64,000 nt of DNA, taken from contig NC_051132.1 in NCBI RefSeq assembly GCF_014839805.1, positions 2,914,001 through 2,978,000 on the forward strand, in the 5' to 3' direction. Positions 52,372-64,000 of this stretch are shown piece after piece. Origin of the DNA: Manduca sexta (Eukaryota > Arthropoda > Insecta > Lepidoptera > Sphingidae). The notes beneath the pieces were generated by a model. It made no database searches, was not told the origin of the DNA, and was given only the letters and a program-made list of their open reading frames with translations. The first letter of the stretch is position 1. Every line of letters starts with the position of its first letter. The translations under genes were made by a program, and so were the position numbers.

Positions 52372-55300
52372 ATGTTCGCGAACGTGGAACCTTATGTGTC
52401 GCGACAGATACTTATTACGGCTTGTTGTAAGTTTTTTTAATTAAGTATTTGTAAAAATATACAATAGTGTTTTATTACCTTTAGTATTAAAGTTATTAAT
52501 GGGCATAAACAAAACGTTATCAACGAAGGACACCTTATGTATCTAAATTAATAAATGTTAAAATTTACTAATTCGTTTTATAAATGCGTCGTGCTATTTA
52601 TTAGTTTGTTCTACAAGTAAAAGTACTATTCAAAATGGAGTGAATATATCAGTATTAACATTATTTGAACTATGTTAAATAATAGTAAAATGTTTGAAAA
52701 CAATTTCATAGCAACCACAAAGAGGCGGCCTTTGGGGGAGGCGAACCGGGCAACTGCCCGGGGCCTCGCGCTTACAGAGGCCTCGCGCGGTGCCTCGCAG
52801 GACCTTTTTTTTACGTTCTTACCGACGAAACTGTTAAAACAGGGGAACGGTTTTTTACTCTGCCCGGGGCCTCGCGTCTGTTTCTTTTGGCTTTCGCCTG
52901 GGGCTTCGCGTCGTTCAGAGCCGCCACTGTTAAATGAACTATGTTAAGTAATAGTACAATGTTTGAAAACAATTTCATAGCAACCACAAAGTGAAAGGTG
53001 GGCTGAAGGTATTGTTGATCGAAGGCTGAACTGAGAACCCAATGGCCCTACTACATTACCAAGGCAACATCTTTAAAATATTGTATTGTACTTTCCAGTA
53101 AACTTAGGACAAATATTAATCGGCTATGAGATATACTGGACGGGTCCTGTCATCCCCAAGCTTCAGAATATCGAAGAAACACCTCTTACACGCGTCATAT
53201 CCGCGACTGAAGCGTCCTTGGTCGCTTCTGTACTATGCTCTGGAGCTGTTGGTAAGGAAATAGCCAAATACATATTAAACTTAATGATTATTCAAATATA
53301 TAATTTATATTAAGAAATTGTTAATGTACTTAATTTTTTTTCGCTTCGAATGACGAGACGAGCTTGCTTTCGCCTGATGGTAAGCGATACGACTGCTCAT
53401 AAACAGTAGAAACACCATCCAACACCTTGAATTACAAAGTATTGTTTGGTATTTCGTTGCACTCGCCATCCTGAGACATGATGCCAGTAGTTACACTGGC
53501 TACAATGTTTTCAAACCAGAACACAACAGTGCCTACACACTGCTGTTTCGTGGCAGAAATAGACATTACGGTGGTACCTACCCCGGCGAAATCTTACATA
53601 CGAGAGACCCACCACCATACAAATCTTCTTTGTTTTTTTTCTCCAATCATTTATGAAATTTTCAGGATCTTTCATCGCCGGCTACGGAGCAAACCGGATC
53701 GGCCGTCGAGCATGTCTCACTCTTGGAGGAATCTTCATCATCATCTCACACCTGATCCTGAACTTCCCCGCTTCACTAGGCATGATTTACGCCGGAAGAA
53801 TTTGTATAGGAGCCAGCATAACTTTCTTATCATTAATAACTCTTATATATCTTGGAGAAATAGCGTAAGTTCCTTTAATTTTTCGTGTAATAAAATTGTA
53901 ATAGGGTGATGTCTACATCCTACTAATATTATAAATGGGAAAGTTTGTGATGAATGTATGTATGTTTGTTCCTCTTTCACGAAAAATTACTGAGCGGATT
54001 TGGATGAAACTTTATAGTAATATTGGTTATACGTCAGACTTTTCTGTAATTTGGTCATAATATTACGATACATATCAAGTAAGTCGGAAAAAAAAATTGT
54101 CCCGGAAAACTCCTTCACGGGAGCGAAGCCGCGAGCAGAAGCTAGTTATAAATATTTAAGAAAAAGCAATACTGGAATCTATGTTAGACTAACAGAAAAC
54201 GAAACTATAGTTTTAATATTTTTGTCTGTACTTATGTACACGCATCATGCAAAAACTACTGCAAGGAATTGAGTACAGTTTTCACTGATATATTGCTAGA
54301 GGTCTAACATAAATTTTAGGCTTTATATTATCCTGGGAAGCTATTAAGCACGAATTTTATCCTGGAAAAACTATTTCACGTGGCCGGATCCGAGAGCAAA
54401 GGCGAATTATGTTTTGAATCATTAATGAATACTTAACAACAGATAGTATTTGTATCGTCATCCTAAGATATCGAAGTCCTAATAAAATTCGTCTCTGTCT
54501 ATACTATGTCGAAATTTCACTTTAATCTATAAACATTTTACATAACCGAAAAGTTTGTTTGAATGCAGTAATCTCAGAAACTTCTAAACTGATTATGAAA
54601 ATACATTACTCCTAAGTGTTATGGGCTACTTTATATCCCAGGTTTTTTTCACTGACATGAAGTTACATTATTCCTAAGGGCTTCTTTATATCCCGGGAAA
54701 ATATTTATCCCGGATAAACTCTCACTCGGGCGGATCCGGTAAAAGCTAGTAATAATATAATTTTCCACAGGTCCCCAAACATACGCGGAATGTTGATGTC
54801 ATCGACGAGCATTTTCCATTCGTTGGGAGGTTTTCTAGTATACTGCGTCGGTCCTTACGTCTCCTACACTGAAGTTGGCTACGTACTTATCAGCATATGT
54901 GTTGTTTACGTCGCTACTAGCTTCTTTCTTCCGGAATCACCCTTGTACTACGTCATAAAAGGTAAGAATTTAAAAAAATATTTACGATGCATTAACACTA
55001 GCGTCATTTATGTAGTATTTGTTCACTTATCTATTTTCATCTCAATTTATTGATGCTTATTGAATATTTCGAGGCACACACCTCTAACTTCGAAGTTAAG
55101 TATGTGTTGTTTTTCAATTATCGATCGCTTTACGGTGAAGTAAAATATTGGGAGAAAGCCTATATACTTGAGAATTCTTGAAAAAATAATTACAAAGAAT
55201 TGTGAGGCCTACAAAATACCAACCCGAAGTAGAACAGTGTGGTGGACTATGGCCTAAACCCTCGCAGTATTAGAGGACGAGGCTGGTATTATAATTGAAG

Positions 55301-56915
55301 ACTTGTACACTATAACTATTCCAAACAAAATAAAAGTACTTTTAGAATTTAACCACAGTTTTTTACATCATTATTTTGCTTTCCAAGTTTCGAAAACTGC
55401 AGCCTCCATAATCACGTGGCGAATTGTGGTGTTTGTCGTCGTAATAAAATGTTATTTTAACAATATTATTATCTTACAAAACATACTCTTATTTAAATTG
55501 TTATTAGCGTTTTCCCCCGATTATTAGATCTAATTTAATAATTAAAAACTAATTTAAGGTAATGAAAGGGCAGCAGAAGATTCCCTCCGCAAATTAGGCA
55601 GAAGTAATGATATCAACATAGAACTGAAGAAGATGATGGGACAAGTGCTCGAAACTAAAAGCAATGCCTATCTCTGGAAGGAGCTGTTCACTGACAAAGG
55701 CAACAGAAGAGCTCTCTGCGTCACAATACCTTTATACATATTTCAACAATCCAGTGGAGTCATAGCTGTCATATTCTTTGCTACGACAATATTCAAAGAC
55801 GCTGGTTCGTCGATAGAGCCCCACATAGCTACCATGATAATTGGAGCCACGTCATTACTCAGTTCAATATTCTCTCCAATGTTTATAGATAAACACGGCA
55901 GGAAGATATTACTCATCGTCTCAACGGCTGGATGCTGTGTATCAATGGTCAGTATCAAATTAAAGTCATTTATGTTAATATGTCATTAAATGTTGCAACG
56001 TTTATGAGTCTTTGATAATTTCTATTAGTTTTTCCATTAATGAGACAGGTAATGAATAAATGTTTAAATAAGGGACTCTATAAACTAAATAAGTAATTCT
56101 CCAAATGTACGCAAGGAAATAGTTTCTATGAAATATTGTTTAAAAAATTTCTGGCATTTTTGTTTCTTTATTCACATCCGTTCTATCAAAAAATATATGG
56201 AAAAAGTCGTCATACTATTTCATAAAAACGTTTCGTACATTTATTTTGAGATCTACTCAAATATTAATGAAGAATATTCTTTCAGACTGTTCTAGGAGTA
56301 TACTTTTACCTGGATTACATAGGCGACTCGTCAGTTCTGTGGCTGGGATGGCTGCCTCTATTGTGTTTAGTTTCTTCTTTATTTTTCTACGGCATTGGTA
56401 AGTTCATTAAAGGCATTATTTTTTTAGGTCTAGTTTAAATATACTAAATTATTATTTCACATTTCAAGTACTTTCAAATTAAGTTGGAAGTTGTTTTAGT
56501 ATCTATATTATTCGAGAAACGATAAAGTCTTTTGCCTCATATCCAGTGCTACGTCCAATCATTTTCACTTTATACCTACGCAAAACTCAAATTTACAAAT
56601 TACTTCATGGCATTTACTATGTAATTTAGTTTCTCTTTGTCGACAGGTCTCACCATAATCCCAAACACTTTAACCGGCGAAATGTTTAGTCCTTCTGTAC
56701 GTGGACTTGGATCCTCCATAACTCTCTGCGTGGGATTCATTTCTGGGTTAATTTCTACCACTATTTTTGGCTACATTGTAGAAGCAATTGGAATCTACGC
56801 TACGTTCTGGATCTACGCAGCTGTAAACGCGATTGGTTTGATTTTTGTTGTTATCGTCGTTCCTGAAACTAAAGGAAAGACTTTAATTGAAATTGGGAAT
56901 ATGATGGAAAAATAA
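52372..56915 (+). CDS. MFS sugar transporter, facilitated trehalose transporter Tret1-like
   Basis: Seven exons: 52372-52426, 53099-53251, 53666-53864, 54771-54961, 55559-55947, 56286-56397 and 56647-56915. All phases agree; 455 residues with about 12 hydrophobic spans, normal for the family. Motifs: RQILITA..LGQILIGY at the first span, NRIGRR (79-84) in the 2-3 loop, YLGEIA, PESP (190-193) before the central loop, QQSSG (262-266), DKHGRK (310-315) in the 8-9 loop, and PETKGKT (439-445) at the C-terminus. Such proteins move sugars down their gradient across the plasma membrane. The substrate cannot be read off: the Tret1-like group in insects is large and many members are uncharacterised. The start at 52372 gives a short cytoplasmic N-terminus (MFANVEPYVSRQ). 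A paralogue lies tail to tail at 58203-62813. Confidence 0.92.
52666..52991. mobile_element. GC-rich insert flanked by a 57-bp direct duplication, transporter intron 1
   Basis: The 57 bases at 52666-52722 recur at 52935-52991 with two differences. Between them lies a 212-bp GC-rich block containing GGGCAACTGCCCGGGGCCTC and several GCCTCGCG words, unlike the AT-rich surroundings. No clear terminal inverted repeat. Confidence 0.7.
53338..53612 (-). repeat. Repeat-C copy in transporter intron 2
   Basis: TTCGAATGACGAGACGAGCT at the family's 3' end and GTATTTCGTTGCACTCGCC in the core. It ends only about 50 bases before exon 3. Confidence 0.75.
53925..54750 (+). repeat. Cluster of repeat-D-like copies in transporter intron 3
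   Basis: Three related stretches: 53925-54147 (ends GAGCGAAGCCGCGAGCAGAA), about 54300-54410 and about 54530-54750. Each has CCCGGGA/CCTGGGA-type words and a GCGGATCCG or GCCGGATCCG segment near the end. Degenerate. Confidence 0.5.
55072..55290 (+). repeat. SINE-A copy, old, in transporter intron 4
   Basis: GAGGCACACACCTCTAACTT through GCTGGTATTATA, with many substitutions and a missing head. Confidence 0.6.
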
Positions 56916-58202
56916 TTTTGAAGGAATCATACTATCTCTACAAGGATTTGTTATGTAGTAAAGAAGGTGTATTTGCAAATACCATTACATTTTATATATT
57001 GGATAAATTAAAAAGCAAAAATCCTGCTAATGAACAAGAGACCTTGTTTGATACTTTTAGAAGTTTCCCTATTAACCGCTGGATGGATTTGAATTAGATT
57101 TTGATACTTAGATGGTTCAAGTCGTAAATAGGGTTTAAACGCGAGCACGACTGCTTACCAAAGTTGATAAGTAAATAGATTCTCAACCTAAATTACTATC
57201 ATTTTAGAAACATAAGACGTATTATTGAAAGGCTATTGATAAAGCTTTTTCCATTATCGTAAAAAGTAACATGTCACTGACTGTACTATCAGGCTGTCGA
57301 AACAGTAGATGATAAAATATTTAACAAAAAATTAAACCACCTTTTTTTGCTTTTTGCATAAATAAATAACCTCCGCTTTGCTGAAGACCTGGGGTCCTAA
57401 GCAAGATGCCATTTTACAATCGTTGAAACTAGTAAAAAACAGCAAAAGTATATGGGAATGGCGTTTCGAATCGATAAGTCTATTTCTAGGATGGCTTTTC
57501 TTAAATAACGTTAGCGATAACGATTGTAAAAAGGTATCTTGGCTACGGTCCCTGGTCGTAGACATGTGGGCAACAGCTCAAGATTTACGATAAGATTTAT
57601 GATGAATAAGGATAGAAGGAGACAAATATAGATGAATTCAATGGATGGTTTTTTTTTTATAGAAACGTAGAGGAAATGGGTGCTTGTAAATTTTATTGTG
57701 TAATTAATGACATTAAAGATGAAAAATTTAATAATTGTGTCAAATTATTTATTTTATTACAATAAAAAATTTGGTTATGTGAAATATTTTATTGTATTTA
57801 TTATTAATACAAAACATGTTAAAGCTATGGAAAACAATAAAAATACAATTTCTTAATTATTACCTAAAAACACTATACTACAACCATGTGCCCTAATGTA
57901 ATACACAAACATATACCTGTGTGTAACTAATCCAAGTATTTGTGACAATAAAAAATAAATACAAAATGCTAAATCGGAAATTATAAGTAGAAAATAAATA
58001 TTAACTTATGAAGGCACAAATGCAAAAACAGTTATATAAATTAAATAGTCTTATAAAATATATTTTTATAGTTACTTTTGATGTTTACGCGGAAGTTAGA
58101 CATTGAAATAAAGCTTTTACGAATTTTATAGCGGTTTTAAACAAAAACGTTTTTTAAAATCGCGATCAAATCCGAAAAATAGCCTCATTTTAACATACTT
58201 AA
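56916..58202. other. Region between the two convergent transporter genes
   Basis: Contains both 3' ends and no further gene. A small foldback element is marked separately. 57770-58200 is very AT-rich; TTTATT near 57788 could be the poly(A) signal of the minus-strand gene. Confidence 0.35.
57392..57550. mobile_element. Short inverted-repeat (MITE-like) element
   Basis: Left arm AAGCAAGATGCCATTTTACA then ATCGTT; right arm AACGATTGTAAAAAGGTATC then TTGGCT, forming a hairpin with a few mismatches. About 160 bp, non-coding. Confidence 0.55.
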
Positions 58203-61200
58203 TTATTTACTTAACATCTCTTTTATCTCTTCTAAACTTTTACCCTTAGTTTCTGGTACATATACAGCTGTGAAAAGACAAGCTATTGCAGACATAGCAG
58301 CGTAAATCCAAAATGTTGTATAGCTGCCCCAATTTTCGACCATGATGTTGTAGGTAAAAGAGACTGCTAAACCAACCATCCAACTGACGGAAGTACTAAA
58401 AAGCGCCCCAGGGCCTCTCACTTTTGTATCAAACATCTCTCCGTTGAACGTTCCAGGAATTATGCCAAAACCTGAACAAAATATATTGATGTCAAAGAAG
58501 TTCAATATAGAAGGAAAATAACATAAAATATTAAATTACTTCGAAGACCAAACATGATTTATCTTTTGAGTGGTTTCGTGCATTCAATTCAATTATATTA
58601 TTAAAAAAACTTACCAAAGTTATAAGACATGAGGTAGATAATAAGCGTTACCAATGGCAACCATTGTATGGATTCCGTCGACGGATGGTCAATGTGGGCG
58701 AGGTAGAAGTAAAGACCCAACAATATCTGAAACCAGAACCACACATTATACCTTCTAGCATTCCTTCTTAGCCTGATTCAAATTTATTTAAAGACTGTAT
58801 TATTTGTGTAGTGCGAACCTCATCATTCACTTCCTGTCGTTTCATATTGTGTTTGATATCAAAAAAATAAAAGAGGTCGCAAAATATATTTTCAAAAACA
58901 AATGAAAATCAACAATTACTTCGAAATTTATTAAATAAATAATTTGATCAAGCTTATATCCTTACCAAACATAAAGAGCATACAGCAGTTGTTAGAAGCA
59001 AAAGTATTCTTCTGCCAGATCGCTCAATGAATATCGGAGTGATGCAACTGGCACAGAGTTGAGTAACTCCAATTATAATTGTGGAAATGTGAGATTCTAA
59101 TGAGGAGTTAACCAATTCGAAGATAGATGTGGCAAACAATAACACGACCATCACACCGCTCATTTGTTGCAACGTCATCAGAGTTACTGTGATGGTAACA
59201 GCTTTCCTATTACTCTTTACGCTGAAAATTTCAGTCCATCCCTCCAGCATTCCTACAGGTTCGGGCAATTTTGTAGATAAAATTTCTTTGACATCATCTT
59301 CTCTTCCCAGACTAATTAGTACGTCTCTGGCTATATCTTCTTCATCTAGAACGAAACAAAAATTATCTTTAATACAGTTTTTTTTAATAGTGAGGTATGT
59401 GCCTAATTTATTGTCAATTTGACCGCTTGCATAATTTTGATAATAATCATAATTTGCAGATTATATTTTAAATCATATCGATGGCTACCTATTATAATGT
59501 ATTTACTTATTACTCACGGAATGGCATCGTAATCAAAATAATATAGATATCGCCGTTAACGTAAACAATAATTATTTCCTTATCGCTACGTGCCAACCAA
59601 AATACATTCCGATGGTAGATATCTTAATTTTGAATATCTAAGGGTATGGGTACGATCCTCGAACTGTTGTTAAATTTTTTCGATTACTTCGTACTTAAAT
59701 TACAAATGTTTGTTTGTTCTTGTATATTTTAACACTGTTTTCTTTCCTTCTATGTTCAGTATACCACATTTTTTTTTATTGCTTTGAATGACGGGACGAG
59801 CTTACTGTTCACCTGATTTTAAGCGATACGACCGCCTATAAATATTAGAAACACCATTCAACACCTTGAATTACAACGTATTGTTTGGTATTCCACTGTG
59901 CTCTTCATCCTGAGACATGAGGTGTCTAGTCTCACTATGTCCAGTAGTTACACTGGTTAAATGTTCTTTAAATCAGAACACAACAGTACTATAGGTGAAC
60001 TCTCATATATGAGAAACCTACCACCAGTAAAGTCTACCAGTACCAGTTTTCGCCAGGTGTACGCTCGCAGTCCGATATTATGACACAATTATATCAAAAT
60101 AGTGAAATAATAAATTTAGAATATTCCCTTATACAACGACTCGAGGATTAGTACAATTAGAATACATAAAGCATCGAAATTGTTTAATATAATATTGCTC
60201 TCAATTTTAATTTGATAGTAATAATTTTCTTAATATAAATGCGAAATTGTTACATTTGAAAGTTTACTAGCACTAAACGACACTGCTGGATGGATTTGAA
60301 GGCATTTTTTCCAGTCGACATTCTATTAGACCACCCTTCACTTACCTTTAGATACAGTGGGGTCATAGTGCCGGTGCCTGTATAAAAAAATATTGATTTC
60401 ACTTACGTTTCAAAAGGTAGAAATATGGTGTTTCTGGTATAATGAATAATGTAGCACAAAACCCGACTGCTAGACCGAAACCAAACCATGCCGTCACCGC
60501 GTACGACGTGAACCCTCCAACTATGTATCCAATCAACATCCCGAAAGAGTTAGATACACCTGTGCCGACGAGAAATATTCCTCTTATGTTTGTAGATCTG
60601 AAATTGTAGTACAAAATTGTTACAAAAAAGTCAAAGTTCCATAGTCTATATTGTCAATTTTATAGCATAGACGTCTCTAAAGTATGCCAAATGCTCATAG
60701 GAATCACATGTAGGCAGAAGCCAGTGTCATTGTCGTTAGTTCTGTCTATAACATGAATGGGCTGACTTGACTTGAGTGTTATACTCTGGGTCTGTTTTCT
60801 ATGGAAAACAAACCTGAACCTGTCTTCGCCGTTTATTGCGAGCGTACATTGCCCTAGTATTATGTATGATGTATACAGCCAGTAATCGACTTACATTCTT
60901 GTTTTGTGTCATTTATAACCCTTTATAAACACATATACTTCAGATATTTTTGCTCTTGTTATTTCTAGGGTTTATACGTACAAGACAAGAGCTGAGCTTA
61001 TTCAGTCTTATAATTAAGCATTTGTTTATTGCTTAAACAGCCCTAATGAGAAAATCGATAGCCTAGTTGGATGTGGAACGCACTGATGAGACGAATGTCC
61101 GCAGATTTAAAACCCAAGAACTCATCATGATCTCTGACTTTTCTAAAAATTATGTATTCTTTGTGAATTAGCGCTTTCTTTAACGTTGAAAGAAAATATA

Positions 61201-62813
61201 TAGAGGAAACCTGCGTACCTGAGAAGTTCTCTATCGGAATTTTAACGATGTGTGAAGCCTACCAATCCGGACTAGGCCAGCGCGGTCGATTAAGGCCTAA
61301 CCCGTCTCAGTAGTAGAGAAGGCCCGTGCCCAGCAGTGAGACAGTATATAATGCAGGGCTGATAATTTTATTATATTAATCACAAAATCAGATTCTCACG
61401 ATATTTCGGCGAGATACACCAAGTTGAGGACGAATATTATTCCAACGCCAAGACTTGCGAAGCATCTGCCAACGTAGATCATGGCTAGGTTACCGGCCAG
61501 GGCCTTGAGAAGGAAGCCGATTGAACACAGCATAGTACCGAGTAGGAGACATGGCACTCTGCCCTTGAGGTTTGATAAATAACCAGCTACGCCGCAACCT
61601 GGTGAAAAAATTACATTTAAATACAATATTTGCTACTTAAAACCACTGTAGATCAAAGCTATTAATAAATATATTGTTTTTACTGTCGTAGGGGAATTGA
61701 TATAAGTAATACTACTAGTCCTGTATTAAATGCTATCCACCTACTATAGAGACTAGAGACTGGCGTCCTTTAGTACTGAGAGGGTCTAGTTCTTAGTACA
61801 ACATATGGGTTTCGTGCGAGCTATATATGTTAACCAAAAATTGTACTTTAATTACGAATTCAATTACAGCATTATCTAAACTTGTCGTTATCTAGTCTTT
61901 AATAGAAGTACATTTTATTCATGAACATGTTTTGATCAAATTTAAATTTTGTAGCTTTTAGTTGTAAAAGATGAAAGGACACAAAGTCAAACGGTGTAAG
62001 AAACAAAAATGCTAAACTGCTTTATTTGGTCGTAATAATTATAATTGTCAATTAACTCTAGATCAGTAAATTTTTATTTAAGTTACTGGTCCCATTGTAG
62101 GTAGTATAGCTATTGGACATAATAAGACTTATTTATTCATGTCTCAGGATGGCGAGCGCAATGGAATACCAAAGAATACTTTCATGTCATTCAAAGTTTT
62201 TGATGGTATTTCTACTGTTTCTGGGCGTTCGTATTGTTTACCATCAGGCGAACGACAAGCTCGTCTCGTCATTTAAAGAGCAATAAAATCCTAGTTATTG
62301 TATGGAAACGTAATATCGATAATATTTCTGGTAGAAAATTGACGCCGTCTCTGCACGTCTGAACAGTGCCTTAGATAAACCTTTATCAGCTTTAGCCTCT
62401 ATCTCTATTACGTGACTCCCTAGATCTATTTAGCATTATATGCGATATGATATATTTAATTTGATATTAGATAATATTCGAATTGGCCCAGGGGAAAGTC
62501 CTTTCTCAGAAAAAGTGACTGCATTTTTTTTTTCTTTCCCGGCAAGTACCTACATATAGATTCAGGGCATGGTCTATTTATGTGCGCAATTTTATCAAAA
62601 TCGGTTTCGACGTCTACTTCATCCGAAAATATAAGAATTTAAGGAAGAGTTTTTACTTACTCACGACACCAACGAAGCTTAGAGTTCCTATTAAGAATGC
62701 TTCTGAGTCGTCCAAGACTTCAGGCAGCGGCGTTTGTTCCGGGTCTTGAAGTTTTATGATGACATTTGATGGCCATCCGGCGATGTAACCGCATAGTGCT
62801 TGGCCTAGGTATA
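58203..62813 (-). CDS. MFS sugar transporter paralogue, 5' end missing or damaged
   Basis: Six exons: 62670-62813, 61400-61598, 60407-60597, 58966-59345, 58615-58726 and 58203-58471. Sizes are 144, 199, 191, 380, 112 and 269, against 153, 199, 191, 389, 112 and 269 in the plus-strand gene, with the same phases. Motifs: LYLGQALCGYIAGWP, YLAEIS, PETPYFYLLKR, QQMSG, ERSGRR in the 8-9 loop, PETKGKS at the end. The 2-3 loop reads NLKGRVP, so it lacks the GRR seen in the neighbour. Two problems: the donor giving the right phase after 62670 is GTGTCG, whereas a strong GTGAGT five bases on breaks the frame; and no clean first exon is visible. A recent duplicate under decay, or a gene whose first exon lies past 64000, are both possible. 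Confidence 0.82.
59772..60020 (-). repeat. Repeat-C copy in the minus-strand transporter
   Basis: TGAATGACGGGACGAGCTTA and GTATTCCACTGTGCTCTTC. More diverged than the others. Confidence 0.65.
61052..61377 (+). repeat. SINE-A copy in the minus-strand transporter
   Basis: ATCGATAGCCTAGTTGGATG head, full body, tail ATGCAGGGCTGATAATTTTA. It ends about 20 bases from the 3' edge of exon 61400-61598, close to that exon's donor. Confidence 0.8.
62096..62288 (+). repeat. Repeat-C copy
   Basis: GGCGAGCGCAATGGAATACC core and TTACCATCAGGCGAACGACA near the end. Confidence 0.75.
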
Positions 62814-62884
62814 CTGAAAAAAATAACATCGAAGATGAGGTATTAGGCTATTATGTTTAAGCATCATCATCAGCCGCAGGACGA

Positions 62885-63200
62885 CAAAACGAATGTTCGC
62901 AGGTTCAAATCACAAGGGCACACACCTCTGACTTTTCTAAAATCATGTGCGTATTCTTTGTGAACTTATCGTTCGCTTTAACGGTGAAAGAAAACATCGT
63001 GAGTAACCTGCACATATGAGAAGTTCTCCATAGGAATTTTGAAGGTGTGTGAAGTCTACCAATCCGCACTAGGCCAGCGTGGTGGACTAAGGCCATTAGG
63101 CCTTGGCCTAGGCCCTGAGGGATACTCTCTCAGTAGTAGAGGAGGCTCGTGCTCAGCATTGGGCAAGTATATAATACAGGGCTGATATTATTATTATATT
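62885..63200 (+). repeat. SINE-A copy
   Basis: Starts just before the B-box (AATGTTCGCAGGTTCAAAT) and runs to GCTGATATTATTATTATATT. It contains a short local duplication around 63090-63120 (AGGCC repeated). Confidence 0.8.
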
Positions 63201-63471
63201 ATTATCAGCCGCACGATGTCAACTGCTGAACATGGGCTTCCACGAATTTCCAGATCGTTCTGTTGGAGGCGACCCGTATCCAGCGACCTTCTGCTTTTAT
63301 GTTAACACATATTTAATCTTTATACTCCCAATAGGTAGTGATATGTACTCATTTACTTTCTCTATGGTTCATCACCAAGACGATATTATTGTTATCTATC
63401 ATTAAAATTTATTAGCTCAATTTTAGTGAAATAAAGCCAGTTTTCTTGTGATAATTTCAGTTATGAATGTA

Positions 63472-63690
63472 TCAGGTAGGTAGAAGTATAACTAGTGCAT
63501 CCACTCTTCGCCGTATGTATTTTTTCTCATGGTGTGAAGGGAAACTATCGCTGTATCAGCCACGAATTACAAACTCCAGGTTGATGCTGAGCCGAAAACC
63601 TTATATCACTTTGCTCGTCCTGGGGTTTGAATCCGAGACCTTCGAGTAGTATTCCTACCAAGAATTAATATGACTACGCCACTGATGCAG
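63472..63690 (-). repeat. SINE-B copy, degenerate, antisense
   Basis: Body complement with CACGAATTACAAACTCCAGG and head complement near GGGGTTTGAATCCGAGACC. The LINE-type tail is mostly lost. Confidence 0.55.
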
Positions 63691-63748
63691 TCGTATTTCT
63701 GCATATTACAAGTATGGCTTTTTGAGACGGCGCAGGAAGGCTAGTTAC

Positions 63749-63795
63749 CTTAACCGCTGTAGTTAACAAGAAAATTTTCTTAGGAGACTGTCCAT
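63749..63795 (-). pseudogene. Possible first exon of the minus-strand transporter, frame broken
   Basis: Read on the minus strand, one frame gives PKKIFLLTTAVK before a GTAACT donor, which resembles the first-span start of Tret1-like proteins. However, the only ATG (63793-63795) is in a different frame from this peptide (two extra bases, TC), and the donor phase does not fit the next exon. Either a damaged exon or coincidence. Confidence 0.3.
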
Positions 63796-63799
63796 TATT

Positions 63800-64000
63800 T
63801 TTTTAACTAATATTATGATTTGTATTCACATATTGAATCAAATTACAGTCAGCACAAAATACCCAATTTTCACAAAAACATATTTTTAATGTCAGTCAAT
63901 TTGCTTGGTTATTAGGATCAAAAGACCCTATGGGACTATCTAAGGTTAAGATGAAAAATTTCTAAAGACAGCTTAGAATAACCATACATTTTAAATATAA
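63800..64000. other. Window edge, nothing recognised
   Basis: AT-rich sequence without a recognised repeat or exon. Genes beyond the edge cannot be excluded. Confidence 0.3.

Noticed and set aside
53478..53909. 143-codon open frame overlapping transporter exon 3
   Set aside because: It covers a repeat-C copy and a shifted frame of the exon; the real frame carries the transporter motifs.

Overview
This window is eukaryotic nuclear DNA, almost certainly from a moth or butterfly (Lepidoptera). The evidence is AT-rich intergenic DNA, short exons with GT/AG introns, insect-type genes (a TspanC8 tetraspanin, a GH1 myrosinase-like glucosidase, Tret1-like sugar transporters), and many copies of short interspersed repeats of the kind that crowd lepidopteran genomes. 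Nothing looks bacterial, and I see no CRISPR array, operon or rRNA gene. Exon models below were built by hand from splice sites, reading phase and protein motifs. No database search was possible.

Layout. 1-16.7 kb is mostly repeats and unassigned DNA, with one possible terminal exon at 2460-2647. 16.7-21.1 kb (+) holds a six-exon, 417-residue gene with an acidic N-terminus and a Lys/Gly tail; it may be a ciliary protein. Its last intron carries a broken LINE. 21.9-23.1 kb holds a dispersed element with six 123-bp tandem units. 29.2-36.4 kb (-) is a complete six-exon TspanC8 tetraspanin (288 aa). About 450 bp upstream of its start codon sits a 6.4-kb hAT transposon (36874-43256). Its transposase reading frame was interrupted twice: by a P-like element carrying a THAP-domain mini-gene (38790-40394) and by a PIF/Harbinger element (40521-42426), which itself contains a dispersed repeat. 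All three DNA transposons keep recognisable terminal inverted repeats and target duplications.

44.6-47.0 kb (-) is a complete six-exon secreted GH1 beta-glucosidase (506 aa, both catalytic glutamates present), flanked by two long-palindrome TTAA elements. 52.4-56.9 kb (+) is a complete seven-exon sugar transporter (455 aa). 58.2-62.8 kb (-) is a tail-to-tail paralogue with nearly identical exon sizes and phases, whose 5' end looks damaged or incomplete.

The genes do not form one pathway. The GH1 enzyme and the transporter pair could both serve sugar or plant-glycoside handling, but that is only inference from families. The most notable content is the three-level transposon nest, the THAP-only mini-gene, the arm-coupled variation in the TTAA palindromes, and a LINE/SINE pair sharing a 3' tail. 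I found no clear evidence of a wholly new biological system.
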